64,000 nucleotides of DNA, from positions 3,162,001 through 3,226,000 of the forward strand of contig NZ_QYRP01000002.1 of the NCBI RefSeq assembly GCF_003600895.1, in the 5' to 3' direction. Each line of letters begins with the position of its first letter. Within the stretch, counting starts at the first letter, position 1. Below, one piece after another: positions 9,837 to 18,049 of this stretch. Origin of the DNA: Nocardioides cavernaquae (GTDB lineage Bacteria > Actinomycetota > Actinomycetes > Propionibacteriales > Nocardioidaceae). Position numbers and translations under genes: made by a program. A model generated the notes under the pieces. It had not been told where the DNA came from. It was given only the letters and a program-made list of their open reading frames with translations, and did no database searches.

Positions 9837-12077
9837 TTGAGAGTCCAAGTGGCACTACTAGGGTCGAAGCGCGCCCGGGTCCTCGACACCGCCCAGCACG
9901 CTTCGGGGATCGCCGAGGTCTTGCTGATTGGCATTCCGCGGTATGGCGAACTATTCGATATCGATCGAAAGGTCCACGAGATCCGACGGCGGCTCAATGG
10001 AGCACCGGAGGTGGTCGTGCTTCGCGCACACAAACACGAGGCTCAGCGCCTCACGACTGCTCCAGGAGAGCTACCGTCTCGTGAGATTCGAGAGCTCTAT
10101 CGTCGGACGAACACACCTATCTACCTCCTCTCATACGAGTCAGGTGAACACACGCTCACTCTTCTCGCTGGGTCCCTCAAGCGCGGAGCATCCCTAGATG
10201 ACAGCGTGCCCCTGTTGCGCCGTGCCGAACTGAACTACTACGCCGGCGAGTCAGGCGCTCTCCTCCCACAAAGCGGCACCTTCCATTACGCCGGCCCAAA
10301 CGGTCAGCACTACCGATCGTTCCTTCGAGTCGGCTCCGCGATTCAGTCGCCGGACTCATTGGACGCTGTTTCGTTCTGGCTGCTCCCGTATGTCGGGCCG
10401 TCAACCATGGTGATCGTCGAAACGACGACGATTTCGATTATCGGCATGCACCTCGCCCAGTACCTCCGTGAAGAGGCGTATGAAGATCGAGCAATCACAG
10501 CGGTGCACGCTCTTCCGGGCTACGGCCGCCCCGCCCTCAGACAATTCATCGCACGAACCCGGGCCACGAGGCCGGTGATAGTCGACGGGGCGTCAGCGCT
10601 CGTAGTCATCAGCGTCAGCAGCACCGGCGTCATGGCCGAGATTGCACGAAGTGCCGCTCATGATCTCGGATTCACCACAACCGCTGCCGTGGCACTCTAC
10701 GGAACTCCTGCGCGGGCGACAGACGCGGGCACCTCCGACCAAACATCGGCTTTGAACGATGTCTTCTGTTTCCTGGAGAGCGATCTTGGGCGGTCTCCGT
10801 CAAATGACTGTGAGATGTGTGATCCAAAGGCGCCCCACTCAAGCCCCGCCTTGCCTATCTCCCCGGTTACCTTCACCGTGGGAGTAGCCGAGTCTGTTGT
10901 GCCTGCCAAACTGGACGCCGTGTACGCGACCGAGGCTAAGGAGTTCGTCGACCGCTACCGCACAACAGACGCATTTTCAGTCCACCGCGACGACCCCTCG
11001 GATGGGCGCCACCACGCAGTTCACATTGACGTCGCGAAGCTTCTCGGCCACAAGGACAACATCTTCAAGGTTCGGTTCTTGGCGAAGGTAGATGAGCTTG
11101 CTGGGCAAGTCGACACAATTCTTGCTCCGGACCACTTGACAGCACGATCGATGGCCAAACTCGCTGGCGATCGACTCAAGATTCCCGTCGTCGTCAGGAA
11201 CCCACAGGATCTGGGCGCAGCAACAGCTGAAGAGATCGCTCATCTCAATGCATCGCGACTGCTCATCATCGACGATGCCATCGTTAGTGGCGACCGACTC
11301 AGGTCCTTTCGTGACGAACTCATCGAGAAGGGCTACGACCACGAGGAATGCCATGCCCTCGTCGGAGTGCTTCGCACGCAGACCGACTCCGAGACGCGCG
11401 GCATTGCGAACATCGTGCACCAGCTTGGCCCCACTGAGAAGCAGTTGCACGCAGTCGAACAGGTACTCTTACCCAACTGGCAGGAAGACGACTGTCCGTG
11501 GTGCTGGGAACAGAATCTCCTTCATAGCCGGGGAAAGCTCGGCATCAATAGTGAGCAACTTGCAAACCGAGAGACCGTCCTCACAAGCGCAAACGGGCTT
11601 CGAGAGGTGCTGTTCTGGGGGTGGAACGACGATCAGTTTCGTCTCGGCCCAAACAGCGTCTTTGGCCATAAGGACCTGAACCAAGCGCAAGTGTTTGTCG
11701 TGGTTTCGTCAGCGCTCCAGAGCATGCGGAACAGGAACGTTCTGGACGAGCAGTTCACGCCGCCCGTCTCGAAGGTATTGACGCCTGAGTTCTGGACGCA
11801 CGGGCGGTTCTACGTGAATGTTGTTGTGGCATCGATCCTTCGCGCCGCGCGGCGACATGACCTTCTGGCACCGACTCCCGGAAAGGCCTACTTGTCGGCT
11901 GCAGAGAGCCGTCTAGGGAAGAGGAAGGGCACCAACCTTCGAATGGAAGTCCTTCTCGGAATGGCGGCAGGGAAGATGCCAACGGCCCAGATGGCAGCGG
12001 CCGTAGCACTTGAAGAGGCCGACCCCGCAATAGGTTCGTTGTTCAATCAACTACTTGGCCTATCGCCCAAACAATAG
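9837..12077 (+). CDS. Double phosphoribosyltransferase-like protein with two CxxC motifs
   Basis: The product is 746 residues from a TTG at 9837, preceded by AGGCAGG; a GTG at 9849 is an alternative. A type I PRTase core lies at about residues 425-520: a strand VDTILAPDHLTA, then LLIIDDAIVSGD near 474, which matches the hydrophobic-DD-hydrophobic-SG PRPP-binding loop. A second, degenerate Rossmann-like unit (TMVIVETTTISIIG) lies near residue 195, with another hydrophobic strand (ALVVISVSSTG) near 255. CEMC (~325) and CPWC (~553) bracket the PRTase core and could bind zinc. The C-terminal ~150 residues are unassigned. Pairing with a GHKL ATPase is unlike purine or pyrimidine salvage loci. A conflict or nucleotide-signalling role is inferred. 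Confidence 0.65.
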   Translation: MRVQVALLGSKRARVLDTAQHASGIAEVLLIGIPRYGELFDIDRKVHEIRRRLNGAPEVVVLRAHKHEAQRLTTAPGELPSREIRELYRRTNTPIYLLSYESGEHTLTLLAGSLKRGASLDDSVPLLRRAELNYYAGESGALLPQSGTFHYAGPNGQHYRSFLRVGSAIQSPDSLDAVSFWLLPYVGPSTMVIVETTTISIIGMHLAQYLREEAYEDRAITAVHALPGYGRPALRQFIARTRATRPVIVDGASALVVISVSSTGVMAEIARSAAHDLGFTTTAAVALYGTPARATDAGTSDQTSALNDVFCFLESDLGRSPSNDCEMCDPKAPHSSPALPISPVTFTVGVAESVVPAKLDAVYATEAKEFVDRYRTTDAFSVHRDDPSDGRHHAVHIDVAKLLGHKDNIFKVRFLAKVDELAGQVDTILAPDHLTARSMAKLAGDRLKIPVVVRNPQDLGAATAEEIAHLNASRLLIIDDAIVSGDRLRSFRDELIEKGYDHEECHALVGVLRTQTDSETRGIANIVHQLGPTEKQLHAVEQVLLPNWQEDDCPWCWEQNLLHSRGKLGINSEQLANRETVLTSANGLREVLFWGWNDDQFRLGPNSVFGHKDLNQAQVFVVVSSALQSMRNRNVLDEQFTPPVSKVLTPEFWTHGRFYVNVVVASILRAARRHDLLAPTPGKAYLSAAESRLGKRKGTNLRMEVLLGMAAGKMPTAQMAAAVALEEADPAIGSLFNQLLGLSPKQ

Positions 12078-12200
12078 AGGCACGCTTCCCCGACTGCTTG
12101 CCCAGTCGATAGGTGCCGCTCGGCCGTCCTCGCGCAAGCCGCCGCCTGCAGCATCAATCTGCTTCGGAGAGCGGCGCGTACCTGCCCTCTGAGGTGGTCT

Positions 12201-12560
12201 CGTCCTGACCTGCACTTCACGAACGCCGGCGCCGAGCACCTGCGCGTTCGTATCGGCGTCGAGCAGTGGCACAGGGAGGTCGACGGCAGTTTTGCGAAGC
12301 TTGAGCCGACCTTCCACGACATGGTGGCCTTCCACGACATGGTGGCCATCGACAGCACCGCCAGGGAGGCATGCGCCCGGTTCAGGAAGGGCGACTCGTT
12401 CGTCGCCAGTGGCTACGTCCACGAGTACGAGGTGGACCGTACGGGCGTGATCAAGGAGGAGTTCGTCGCGCGCAAGCTCGGTCACAACGTCAACAGGTCG
12501 GCTTGCGAGGTGCAGCGAGGTCGCCTCGCGCCGGCGAGAGCGGCCGATACCCTGCCGGTT
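12201..12560 (+). pseudogene. Remnant of a single-strand DNA-binding protein gene (SSB-like)
   Basis: One frame reads PDLHFTNAGAEHLRVRIGVE, then FHDMVAIDSTAREACARFRK and GDSFVASGYVHEYEV, matching the order of SSB OB-fold segments (PELRFTPSG, FHNVVAWGKLAENAA, KGDRVIVTGR). No start codon or N-terminal first strand is visible upstream, where the frame reads RRAARTCPLRW. An exact 18-base tandem duplication (12312-12347) doubles FHDMVA inside the fold. The frame runs on past 12560 without an acidic SSB C-terminal tail. This fits a decayed plasmid-type SSB of the element. A short expressed protein from the ATG at 12321 cannot be excluded. Confidence 0.5.
12312..12347 (+). repeat. 18-base tandem duplication inside the SSB remnant
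   Basis: TTCCACGACATGGTGGCC occurs twice back to back. The copies are identical, so the duplication is recent. It keeps the reading frame and repeats FHDMVA. Confidence 0.85.
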
Positions 12561-12661
12561 CTGGGCCGAGCCAACGGCCTCAGAGTTCACGACGCTATGT
12601 GCCTAGATCTGGCGACACCCCGATCTTGGATGCCCAGGGTCGCCGCCCTCGCCGCAGACCG

Positions 12662-13747
12662 TCAGTCGACCAGGCGAAGGTGGTCGGAGCTAGTGCGGCC
12701 ACCCGTGCTGGGTGCACCACCAACAGCCGTAGGCGTGAGGCCGAGCATGTAGGCCTGTACTTCGGCGGCGTGAAGTCCCAGGTCGGCGGCGATCGATTGG
12801 GCGCCGAGGCCGTGCGCACGGAGTTGCTGCATGGCCTTGGTGAGGAGCTGGGAAGACTCGTGCGCGATTCCTCCCGGCTCGCCGCGCCGGTAGCCCATTC
12901 TGGAGAGGTCAACGCAGACGGTTCGGTATGCCCATTCGGTCATGAGGTTGAGTTCGTTCGCTCGGTGCGCCATGGCCATCGCGGCGACGTTCCAGCGCTT
13001 CTTGGCATGGAGGATGCGCTGGACATGGGCGTTGTGGAGCCCTTGGGCCAAAACTCCTGCCTTGGGCATGAGAAACGCTGCCGCGAACTGGTTGGCTTCG
13101 GCTTCTGCTTCCGGGCCGTTGGGAGTCTGATCTTCGCCGTGAAGGACGAGGTGGCCGAGTTCGTGGGCAGCGTTGAACCGGTGGCGTTCGCCGGACTTCT
13201 CGCGGCTCAGGAAGATAAACGGTTGGCCGTGCCAGTTCAGGCAATAGGCATCGAGGTCCTTGGTGTCGTCGGTCAGGGAGAAGATGCGTATGCCGTGGGC
13301 CTCGAGGAGGTGGACTAGGTTCCCGATCGGCTGTTCGCCGAGGCCCCAGCGGGCCCGTACTTCCTGTGCTGCTAGCTCAGGGTCCCGTCCCGTCAGTGTC
13401 GGTACGTCTGCTGCGGGGAGGTCGAATCGGTCCTCGAGCCATTCGTTAATCAGGATCGCGATGCGGCCTGAGTTGAGTCCGCGGTCGCGCGTGCGCGCGG
13501 TCATCTTGCTCAGCGCGCGGAAACTGACTGCCTCAACAGGGATCTCGTCGAGGTCGTCGCCGGTGAGAAAGTCTTCTGCGACGCCGAGCACTGCAGCGAG
13601 CGTGATCAGTGTCTGCGGCGTTGGGTCCTGGTGCTGGTTTTCGTAGGTAGACAAGCTAGCGCGGCTCAACCCCGTCTCCTGGGCGAGCTTTGTCAGCGTC
13701 CATCCGCGGCGCTTGCGTGCCGCCGCTAAGCGTGTGGGGTTCAGCAT
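12662..13747 (-). CDS. HTH (XRE) - ImmA/IrrE metallopeptidase
   Basis: The 361-residue protein begins with a Cro/C1-type helix-turn-helix at residues 5-60 (RLAAARKRRGWTLTKLAQ, then LSRASLSTYENQ). A DUF955 zinc-protease domain follows, with NAAHELGHLVLH (HExxH) near residue 194 and a distal acidic helix EAEANQFAAAFLMP that supplies the third ligand. ImmA of ICEBs1 cleaves the element's repressor after DNA damage, and IrrE/PprI proteins act on DdrO-type repressors. This fused form probably controls excision or expression of the island. It sits 42 bases after the partner gene, on the same strand. Confidence 0.85.
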   Translation of the reverse strand: MLNPTRLAAARKRRGWTLTKLAQETGLSRASLSTYENQHQDPTPQTLITLAAVLGVAEDFLTGDDLDEIPVEAVSFRALSKMTARTRDRGLNSGRIAILINEWLEDRFDLPAADVPTLTGRDPELAAQEVRARWGLGEQPIGNLVHLLEAHGIRIFSLTDDTKDLDAYCLNWHGQPFIFLSREKSGERHRFNAAHELGHLVLHGEDQTPNGPEAEAEANQFAAAFLMPKAGVLAQGLHNAHVQRILHAKKRWNVAAMAMAHRANELNLMTEWAYRTVCVDLSRMGYRRGEPGGIAHESSQLLTKAMQQLRAHGLGAQSIAADLGLHAAEVQAYMLGLTPTAVGGAPSTGGRTSSDHLRLVD

Positions 13748-13788
13748 GGCGGATGCTGCCTCAATCTCTGGTCGATCGAAAGGACCGG

Positions 13789-14445
13789 TCAGCGCATGGC
13801 GACGTCGACCGAGTACGCGTCGCCATCACTGGCCGGCGGCTCCTCAACCGTGGTGGCGTCGTTCGACTCGGGTTCGTGTCGAGAGATGCGCGGAAGGAGG
13901 ATGCGCTCCTCCCATTCGGTGATCATCCCGTCCGTCATGCGAACGGGCAGTGAGAGCTCGGCGTAGATGTAGTCCGGGGTGACTCGCTGAAGCAGGAACC
14001 ACACGTTCTCGAGCTCGGCAGGTTCCACGGTCGGCTCGTCGAATGCCTCGCCGAGGTCCAATGAACCCTGGTCGGCGTTCTGTCGCACGGCGATGGCGGT
14101 GAGTTCACCCTTGGGGTTCTTAGTGCGCGGCACCCTGCCAGGGATCTCCACGCCGGTGGCCTCGTCACCGGAACTCGTGACGATCGAGAATTCGTGGCTG
14201 GGATGCACCGTGCGACAGAAGTTCTTGCCATCATTGACACCCCAGCCGAGCGGAACCAGCTCCTCGCGCAGGAACCGTACGGTCTTGAAGTAGCGGGTGG
14301 TGCCCTCGGCCGTCGGCGGCTCGAGGCCAGTCGTGTGCTTGGCTTCCGCGTCAGCCCGCAGGAGCGTGCGGATGATCTGGTCGCCAGCGATCCCGAGCGT
14401 GTGAAGTCGGTATTCGGCGGTACCGTCGACTGCGACGATCGTCAT
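13789..14445 (-). CDS. Conserved-looking hypothetical protein upstream of the ImmA gene
   Basis: The start at 14445 (MTIVAVDGTAEYRLHTLG) has AGGAGA seven bases upstream, a better site than the ATG six codons earlier. It gives 218 residues. No known domain was recognised. The sequence is mixed alpha/beta with an acidic C-terminal tail (PESNDATTVEEPPASDGD) and no membrane segment. It is the first gene of a two-gene operon with the HTH-ImmA protease, behind a palindromic promoter region. It may be the protease's substrate, sensor or antagonist, but nothing in the sequence decides this. Confidence 0.6.
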   Translation of the reverse strand: MTIVAVDGTAEYRLHTLGIAGDQIIRTLLRADAEAKHTTGLEPPTAEGTTRYFKTVRFLREELVPLGWGVNDGKNFCRTVHPSHEFSIVTSSGDEATGVEIPGRVPRTKNPKGELTAIAVRQNADQGSLDLGEAFDEPTVEPAELENVWFLLQRVTPDYIYAELSLPVRMTDGMITEWEERILLPRISRHEPESNDATTVEEPPASDGDAYSVDVAMR

Positions 14446-14482
14446 GGGCGTCTCTCCTGCCACTCTGCGGAAACTTGACGAA

Positions 14483-14514
14483 ATACTACCTCATATGAGG
14501 CGGAAAAGTGTCAA
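14483..14514 (-). promoter_or_regulatory. Promoter and palindromic operator of the ImmA operon
   Basis: Read on the minus strand there is TTGACA (complement of 14509-14514), the perfect 12-base palindrome CCTCATATGAGG (14489-14500) and TAGTAT (complement of 14483-14488). The spacer is 20 bases, longer than the ideal 17, and contains the palindrome. The start codon lies 38 bases downstream. The HTH of the ImmA protein is the most likely binder, making this an autoregulated switch. The binding partner is inferred. Confidence 0.5.
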
Positions 14515-14907
14515 GCAGAGTTTGGTGTGTCGGAACTGTCCAGCCCCGGCCCCAGCAAAGGTCCCGAACCTCGCTCAGGGCCGTCCGTTGCACCTTAGGC
14601 GGCGGACGAACCTCCATCACCCATCGGGGGATCACACTCGAGACCGAAGCTCACTCCAGCAACAGCACACCGCTGACATTCACCCGGTGGTCATCGGCCA
14701 CCGCACGGATGTAGTCCGTCAACGGCCTCCGTGTCGACAGCAGCGCGGTTTTCCACAGGTTGCGATATGCAGTTTGTGGCGCGAGGGCTCGGGTTGTGCT
14801 GGGCTACTCCCAGCCAACTTCATAGTTTCGCAGGACCGCTCTCATCTCGGGGAGACGGCACCGCGCCGCTCCCCCGAGGTCTCCATTCAAGTCTCGGGAG
14901 GACTTCC
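14515..14907. other. Leader region of the conjugation operon, no gene seen
   Basis: About 390 bases separate the ImmA-operon promoter from the first type IV secretion gene. ORFs crossing it look non-coding. It ends with TCGGGAGGACTTCC, a good ribosome-binding site before ATG 14908. No hairpin terminator, oriT-like repeat or clear promoter was recognised. Confidence 0.4.
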
Positions 14908-15171
14908 ATGAACACGCTTGTCGCTGCCTTCGTGGCAACTGCTTCACCGGACCTCAACTCGGACGGCATCGTCCAGTGGGGCGTCAAGAACATCATTCCG
15001 ATCATCCTGCTGTTCGTCGGGATCGGAATTATCGCCTCGGCTCGCAAGGGCCAGATGAGCCAGAACGCGCTGACGGTCTCCAACGTCCTGTTGGGCTGCG
15101 TCGTCATCGCAGGTGCGGCCTTCTTCTACGGCTTCGCCGACAACATCGCGCAGTTCGTTTTCCAAGGCTGA
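14908..15171 (+). CDS. VirB2/TrbC-like small membrane protein of the conjugation system
   Basis: The protein has 87 residues and starts MNTLVAAFVATASPD after the ribosome-binding site GGGAGG. Two hydrophobic helices (residues 28-46, IIPIILLFVGIGIIAS, and 58-80, NVLLGCVVIAGAAFFYGF) are joined by a short basic loop. This is the layout of pilin-like VirB2/TrbC proteins. It heads the type IV secretion operon of the SCO6880 type. A longer in-frame start at 14731 is rejected because it lacks a ribosome-binding site and has unlikely composition. The pilin role is inferred from topology and position. Confidence 0.7.
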   Translation: MNTLVAAFVATASPDLNSDGIVQWGVKNIIPIILLFVGIGIIASARKGQMSQNALTVSNVLLGCVVIAGAAFFYGFADNIAQFVFQG

Positions 15172-15174
15172 CCG

Positions 15175-15585
15175 ATGCTGATCAGGCCTGACGACGAGGT
15201 CTACCGCGTCGACGCAGTCTGGCTCGGCCCGCGGGGGCTCACGCTTCCCTGGGCGGCCAGGTACTCGGCGTACGGGATCTGGGTCGTGTTGTTCGTCAGC
15301 ATCCTCTTGATCGAGGCCGTGCTGCCGATGCGAGTGAGCCTGCCACCAGTGTGGGAACTGGTGTTGAGCATCCTCGCGACCTACGCACTGACCGGCGTGA
15401 TCGATCACGAACGTCCATTGTCCAGCGCGCTGCAGACGCTCCGAGCCGAGCTGACTGCACCCCGCGCACCCACGGAGGCCCGGCCGGTGCTGCTCGACGC
15501 AGCGCGCGTCCGGATGAGGGAGAACCATGTTCACGAGGCACCCCACCGAAGCCGCAAAGGGCCGACTGGCGCTTCGCAACATTGA
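15175..15585 (+). CDS. PrgI/VirB3-like membrane protein
   Basis: The product has 136 residues starting MLIRPDDEVYRVDAVWLGPR. Two adjacent hydrophobic segments (residues 30-50 and 60-76) match the PrgI/VirB3 family that always precedes the VirB4-type ATPase. It starts three bases after the previous stop. Its last 59 bases overlap the ATPase gene in another frame, so the tail after about residue 117 is constrained by both genes. It probably anchors the ATPase at the inner membrane. Confidence 0.7.
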   Translation: MLIRPDDEVYRVDAVWLGPRGLTLPWAARYSAYGIWVVLFVSILLIEAVLPMRVSLPPVWELVLSILATYALTGVIDHERPLSSALQTLRAELTAPRAPTEARPVLLDAARVRMRENHVHEAPHRSRKGPTGASQH

Positions 15586-18049
15586 CGACCACCTGTGCTT
15601 CACCGCAGACGAGGTCTGGGCCTGGTACGTCCTGCCGACTCAGCTGTGGGCATTCCGATCCGACACCCAACGAGGCCAGCTTCTCCACGGGTTCGGCGAC
15701 GGGCTCGCTTGGCTGGCTGGCCACCGGCTCCACCTAAGGGTGACGTCGCGGCCCTACCCGACTGGCGAGTGGGCCAAGCAGCTGCACGGCCTGACTCCAG
15801 CGCCGCTCGAGACGCCGGGGCAGCCACCGTGGAGCGAGCACCTGGTCGAGATGCAGCTGCACCTGCGCCACCAGACGATGGCCGAGAAGGAGGTCTATTT
15901 GGGCGTTCGGATCAAGTCCCGGCCGCCGTCGCATCGGATGATGTCGGCGATCACGCGGCGTCCGACAGACATCGAGCACGCTCGTGTCCTGCCGGAGTTG
16001 GAGCGGATCACCGAGACCGTCGCGCTCCCCGGACTCGAAGGTCGGCCCGCAACTGCTCGGGAGTTGGAGTGGCTGCTGCGACGCTCGATCGGTCTCGGCA
16101 TGCCGTCTCCCACGGACCTCTCCCCCACGCCCGACCCCGCCTGGGATCGAGAGGACCTGGCGTCCTTCACCGACCGGGTGGAGTACGCCGCCCAGCCGCT
16201 CGGCCGCACGGTCAAGCTGACCTCCCGCGGCGCAGGATCGGCGGTCGAGCGGCATGTGGCGGTCCTGTCCGTGGGCCGGCTCGAGGAAATCGAAGCCCCC
16301 GATCCTGCCCACGAGCCTTGGCTCTCCCACACGGACCGGCTGCCGTTCCCCGTCGAGTGGTCAGCGCAGTTCGACGTGCTCTCCGGGGTCGACGCCCGGC
16401 GGTCTATCCAGCACAAGCTCCTGGTTGTCAGGGACATGCAGCGGCATTACGCCGAGCACGACCTGGACGAGCCGCTGGCACTCGACCGTCAGGCGCGTCA
16501 CGCTCGGGAGGTCGAGGACCAGATGACGCGTGGTGTTGACGTCGCCGCGGCCCGAATCCATGGCTGGTTCCGGGTGGCCGTATCTGCCCCGACCGAGCAG
16601 GAGTGCCTGGAGCGGGTCCGCAAGGTCACTACTTCCTATCGCTCGCGCCGAGTGACGATCGAGCATCCGAAGGCGCAGTACGGATTGCTGCGGGAGTTCA
16701 TCCCGGGCGAACCGTTGGCCACGACGGCGTACCGGCGCCGGCTACCAGCGCTCTACCTGGCGGCGGGAGTCCCGACAGCGTCGAGCCGTCTCGGTGACCG
16801 TCGCGGTCCGTACGTCGGCTACACGGCCGGCGCCTCTCGTCGCGCGGTCATGTTCGACACGCACTACGCCACCGAGGTGAAGGAGACCTCCGGGCTCGTT
16901 CCCGTCGTTGGCGGGCTCGGTGCAGGCAAGTCGGTGCTCCTCGGGCAGATCGTCTACGAGGCCGTACGCCGCGGCATCCCCTCGGTTGTTCTCGACCCTT
17001 CGGGACCACTAGCGCGACTGACCGAGCTCCCTGAGTTGGCCCCGCACAGCGAGCACATCGATCTGACGACGGCTGCGTCCGGCACCCTGAACCCGTTCGA
17101 GGTGGTCGCCTCTCCCCTCCGGAGCGCCTTCACCACCGAGGATGCCTTCACCGAGGCTGAGGTTTTCGCGGCCCAGGATCGCAAGCTGCTGGCGATGGAT
17201 GTCGTCAAGATGCTGCTCCCCGCGTCCGTTGATGCGTTGCCGGCGACATCGCTGGTCGTCTCCGATGCTGTTCGCACGACGGGCGGGTCCCCGCATTCAT
17301 CGCTCTGGGATGTGGTCAAGCACCTGGAGAACCACCATAATCCGCACGGGCGCGTGGTGGCGAACTACCTGCGGGACATGTCCGAACTCCCGCTCTCGCG
17401 GCTGTTCTTCCCGAGTGCACAGGCGACGGGCGAGCGGTTGCGGGCCAACCTCACCGTCCTGACCATGCCGGGGCTCGTCCTGCCACCGAAGTCCGTGCCC
17501 CGCGATCACTGGTCGACATCCGAACAGCTCGCGGTGCCTCTGCTGCACCTGGCGTCCTGGTACGCCACCCGCGCGGTCTACGGCCGACAGATGCAGGCAC
17601 GCAAACTCGTGGCCCTAGACGAGACCCACTTCCTCGGTGAGTGGTCAGCCGGCCGCGCGCTCTTCACCCGACTCGGCCGAGACTCCCGCAAATGGAACAC
17701 CTGCGTCCTCGCCGCCTCCCAGAACCCATCCGACGTCCTCGGCATGGATGTCGCCAACTTCATGTCCGCCGCGTTCGTGGGACGGCTCGAGGACGAAGAG
17801 GCCGCCCGGGACGGACTGCGGATGCTCCGCGTGCCGACCGGAATCGGCTACGAGCGAGCGCTCGCGAACCTCTCCTCCGCCCGCGGCCAGTCGGCCTTCC
17901 GTGAATTCGTCATGCGCGACGTCGATGGCAACGTCGACAAGCTGCGCGTCGACCTAACCGGCAACCCCGGACTGCTTGAGGCGCTCAACACGACAGCAGG
18001 GCGTCGTACAGCAAATGGTTCCAAGTCGGATGGCGAGGCCGTCGCATGA
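15527..18049 (+). CDS. VirB4-like conjugation ATPase (SCO6880 family)
   Basis: The 840-residue protein has an ATG at 15527 preceded by GAGGGAGAA. The N-terminal ~400 residues resemble the VirB4/CagE region. The ATPase domain has Walker A GGLGAGKSVL near residue 463 and Walker B KLVALDETHF near 693, and the later ASQNPSDVLG is a typical HerA/VirB4 sensor segment. It powers pilus or channel assembly and substrate transfer in type IV secretion. It overlaps both neighbours, PrgI upstream and the VirB6-like gene by ATGA downstream. Confidence 0.85.
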   Translation: MFTRHPTEAAKGRLALRNIDDHLCFTADEVWAWYVLPTQLWAFRSDTQRGQLLHGFGDGLAWLAGHRLHLRVTSRPYPTGEWAKQLHGLTPAPLETPGQPPWSEHLVEMQLHLRHQTMAEKEVYLGVRIKSRPPSHRMMSAITRRPTDIEHARVLPELERITETVALPGLEGRPATARELEWLLRRSIGLGMPSPTDLSPTPDPAWDREDLASFTDRVEYAAQPLGRTVKLTSRGAGSAVERHVAVLSVGRLEEIEAPDPAHEPWLSHTDRLPFPVEWSAQFDVLSGVDARRSIQHKLLVVRDMQRHYAEHDLDEPLALDRQARHAREVEDQMTRGVDVAAARIHGWFRVAVSAPTEQECLERVRKVTTSYRSRRVTIEHPKAQYGLLREFIPGEPLATTAYRRRLPALYLAAGVPTASSRLGDRRGPYVGYTAGASRRAVMFDTHYATEVKETSGLVPVVGGLGAGKSVLLGQIVYEAVRRGIPSVVLDPSGPLARLTELPELAPHSEHIDLTTAASGTLNPFEVVASPLRSAFTTEDAFTEAEVFAAQDRKLLAMDVVKMLLPASVDALPATSLVVSDAVRTTGGSPHSSLWDVVKHLENHHNPHGRVVANYLRDMSELPLSRLFFPSAQATGERLRANLTVLTMPGLVLPPKSVPRDHWSTSEQLAVPLLHLASWYATRAVYGRQMQARKLVALDETHFLGEWSAGRALFTRLGRDSRKWNTCVLAASQNPSDVLGMDVANFMSAAFVGRLEDEEAARDGLRMLRVPTGIGYERALANLSSARGQSAFREFVMRDVDGNVDKLRVDLTGNPGLLEALNTTAGRRTANGSKSDGEAVA

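Noticed and set aside
12060..12590. 176-residue minus-strand ORF
   Set aside because: It is antisense to the SSB remnant and has no motif or good start site.
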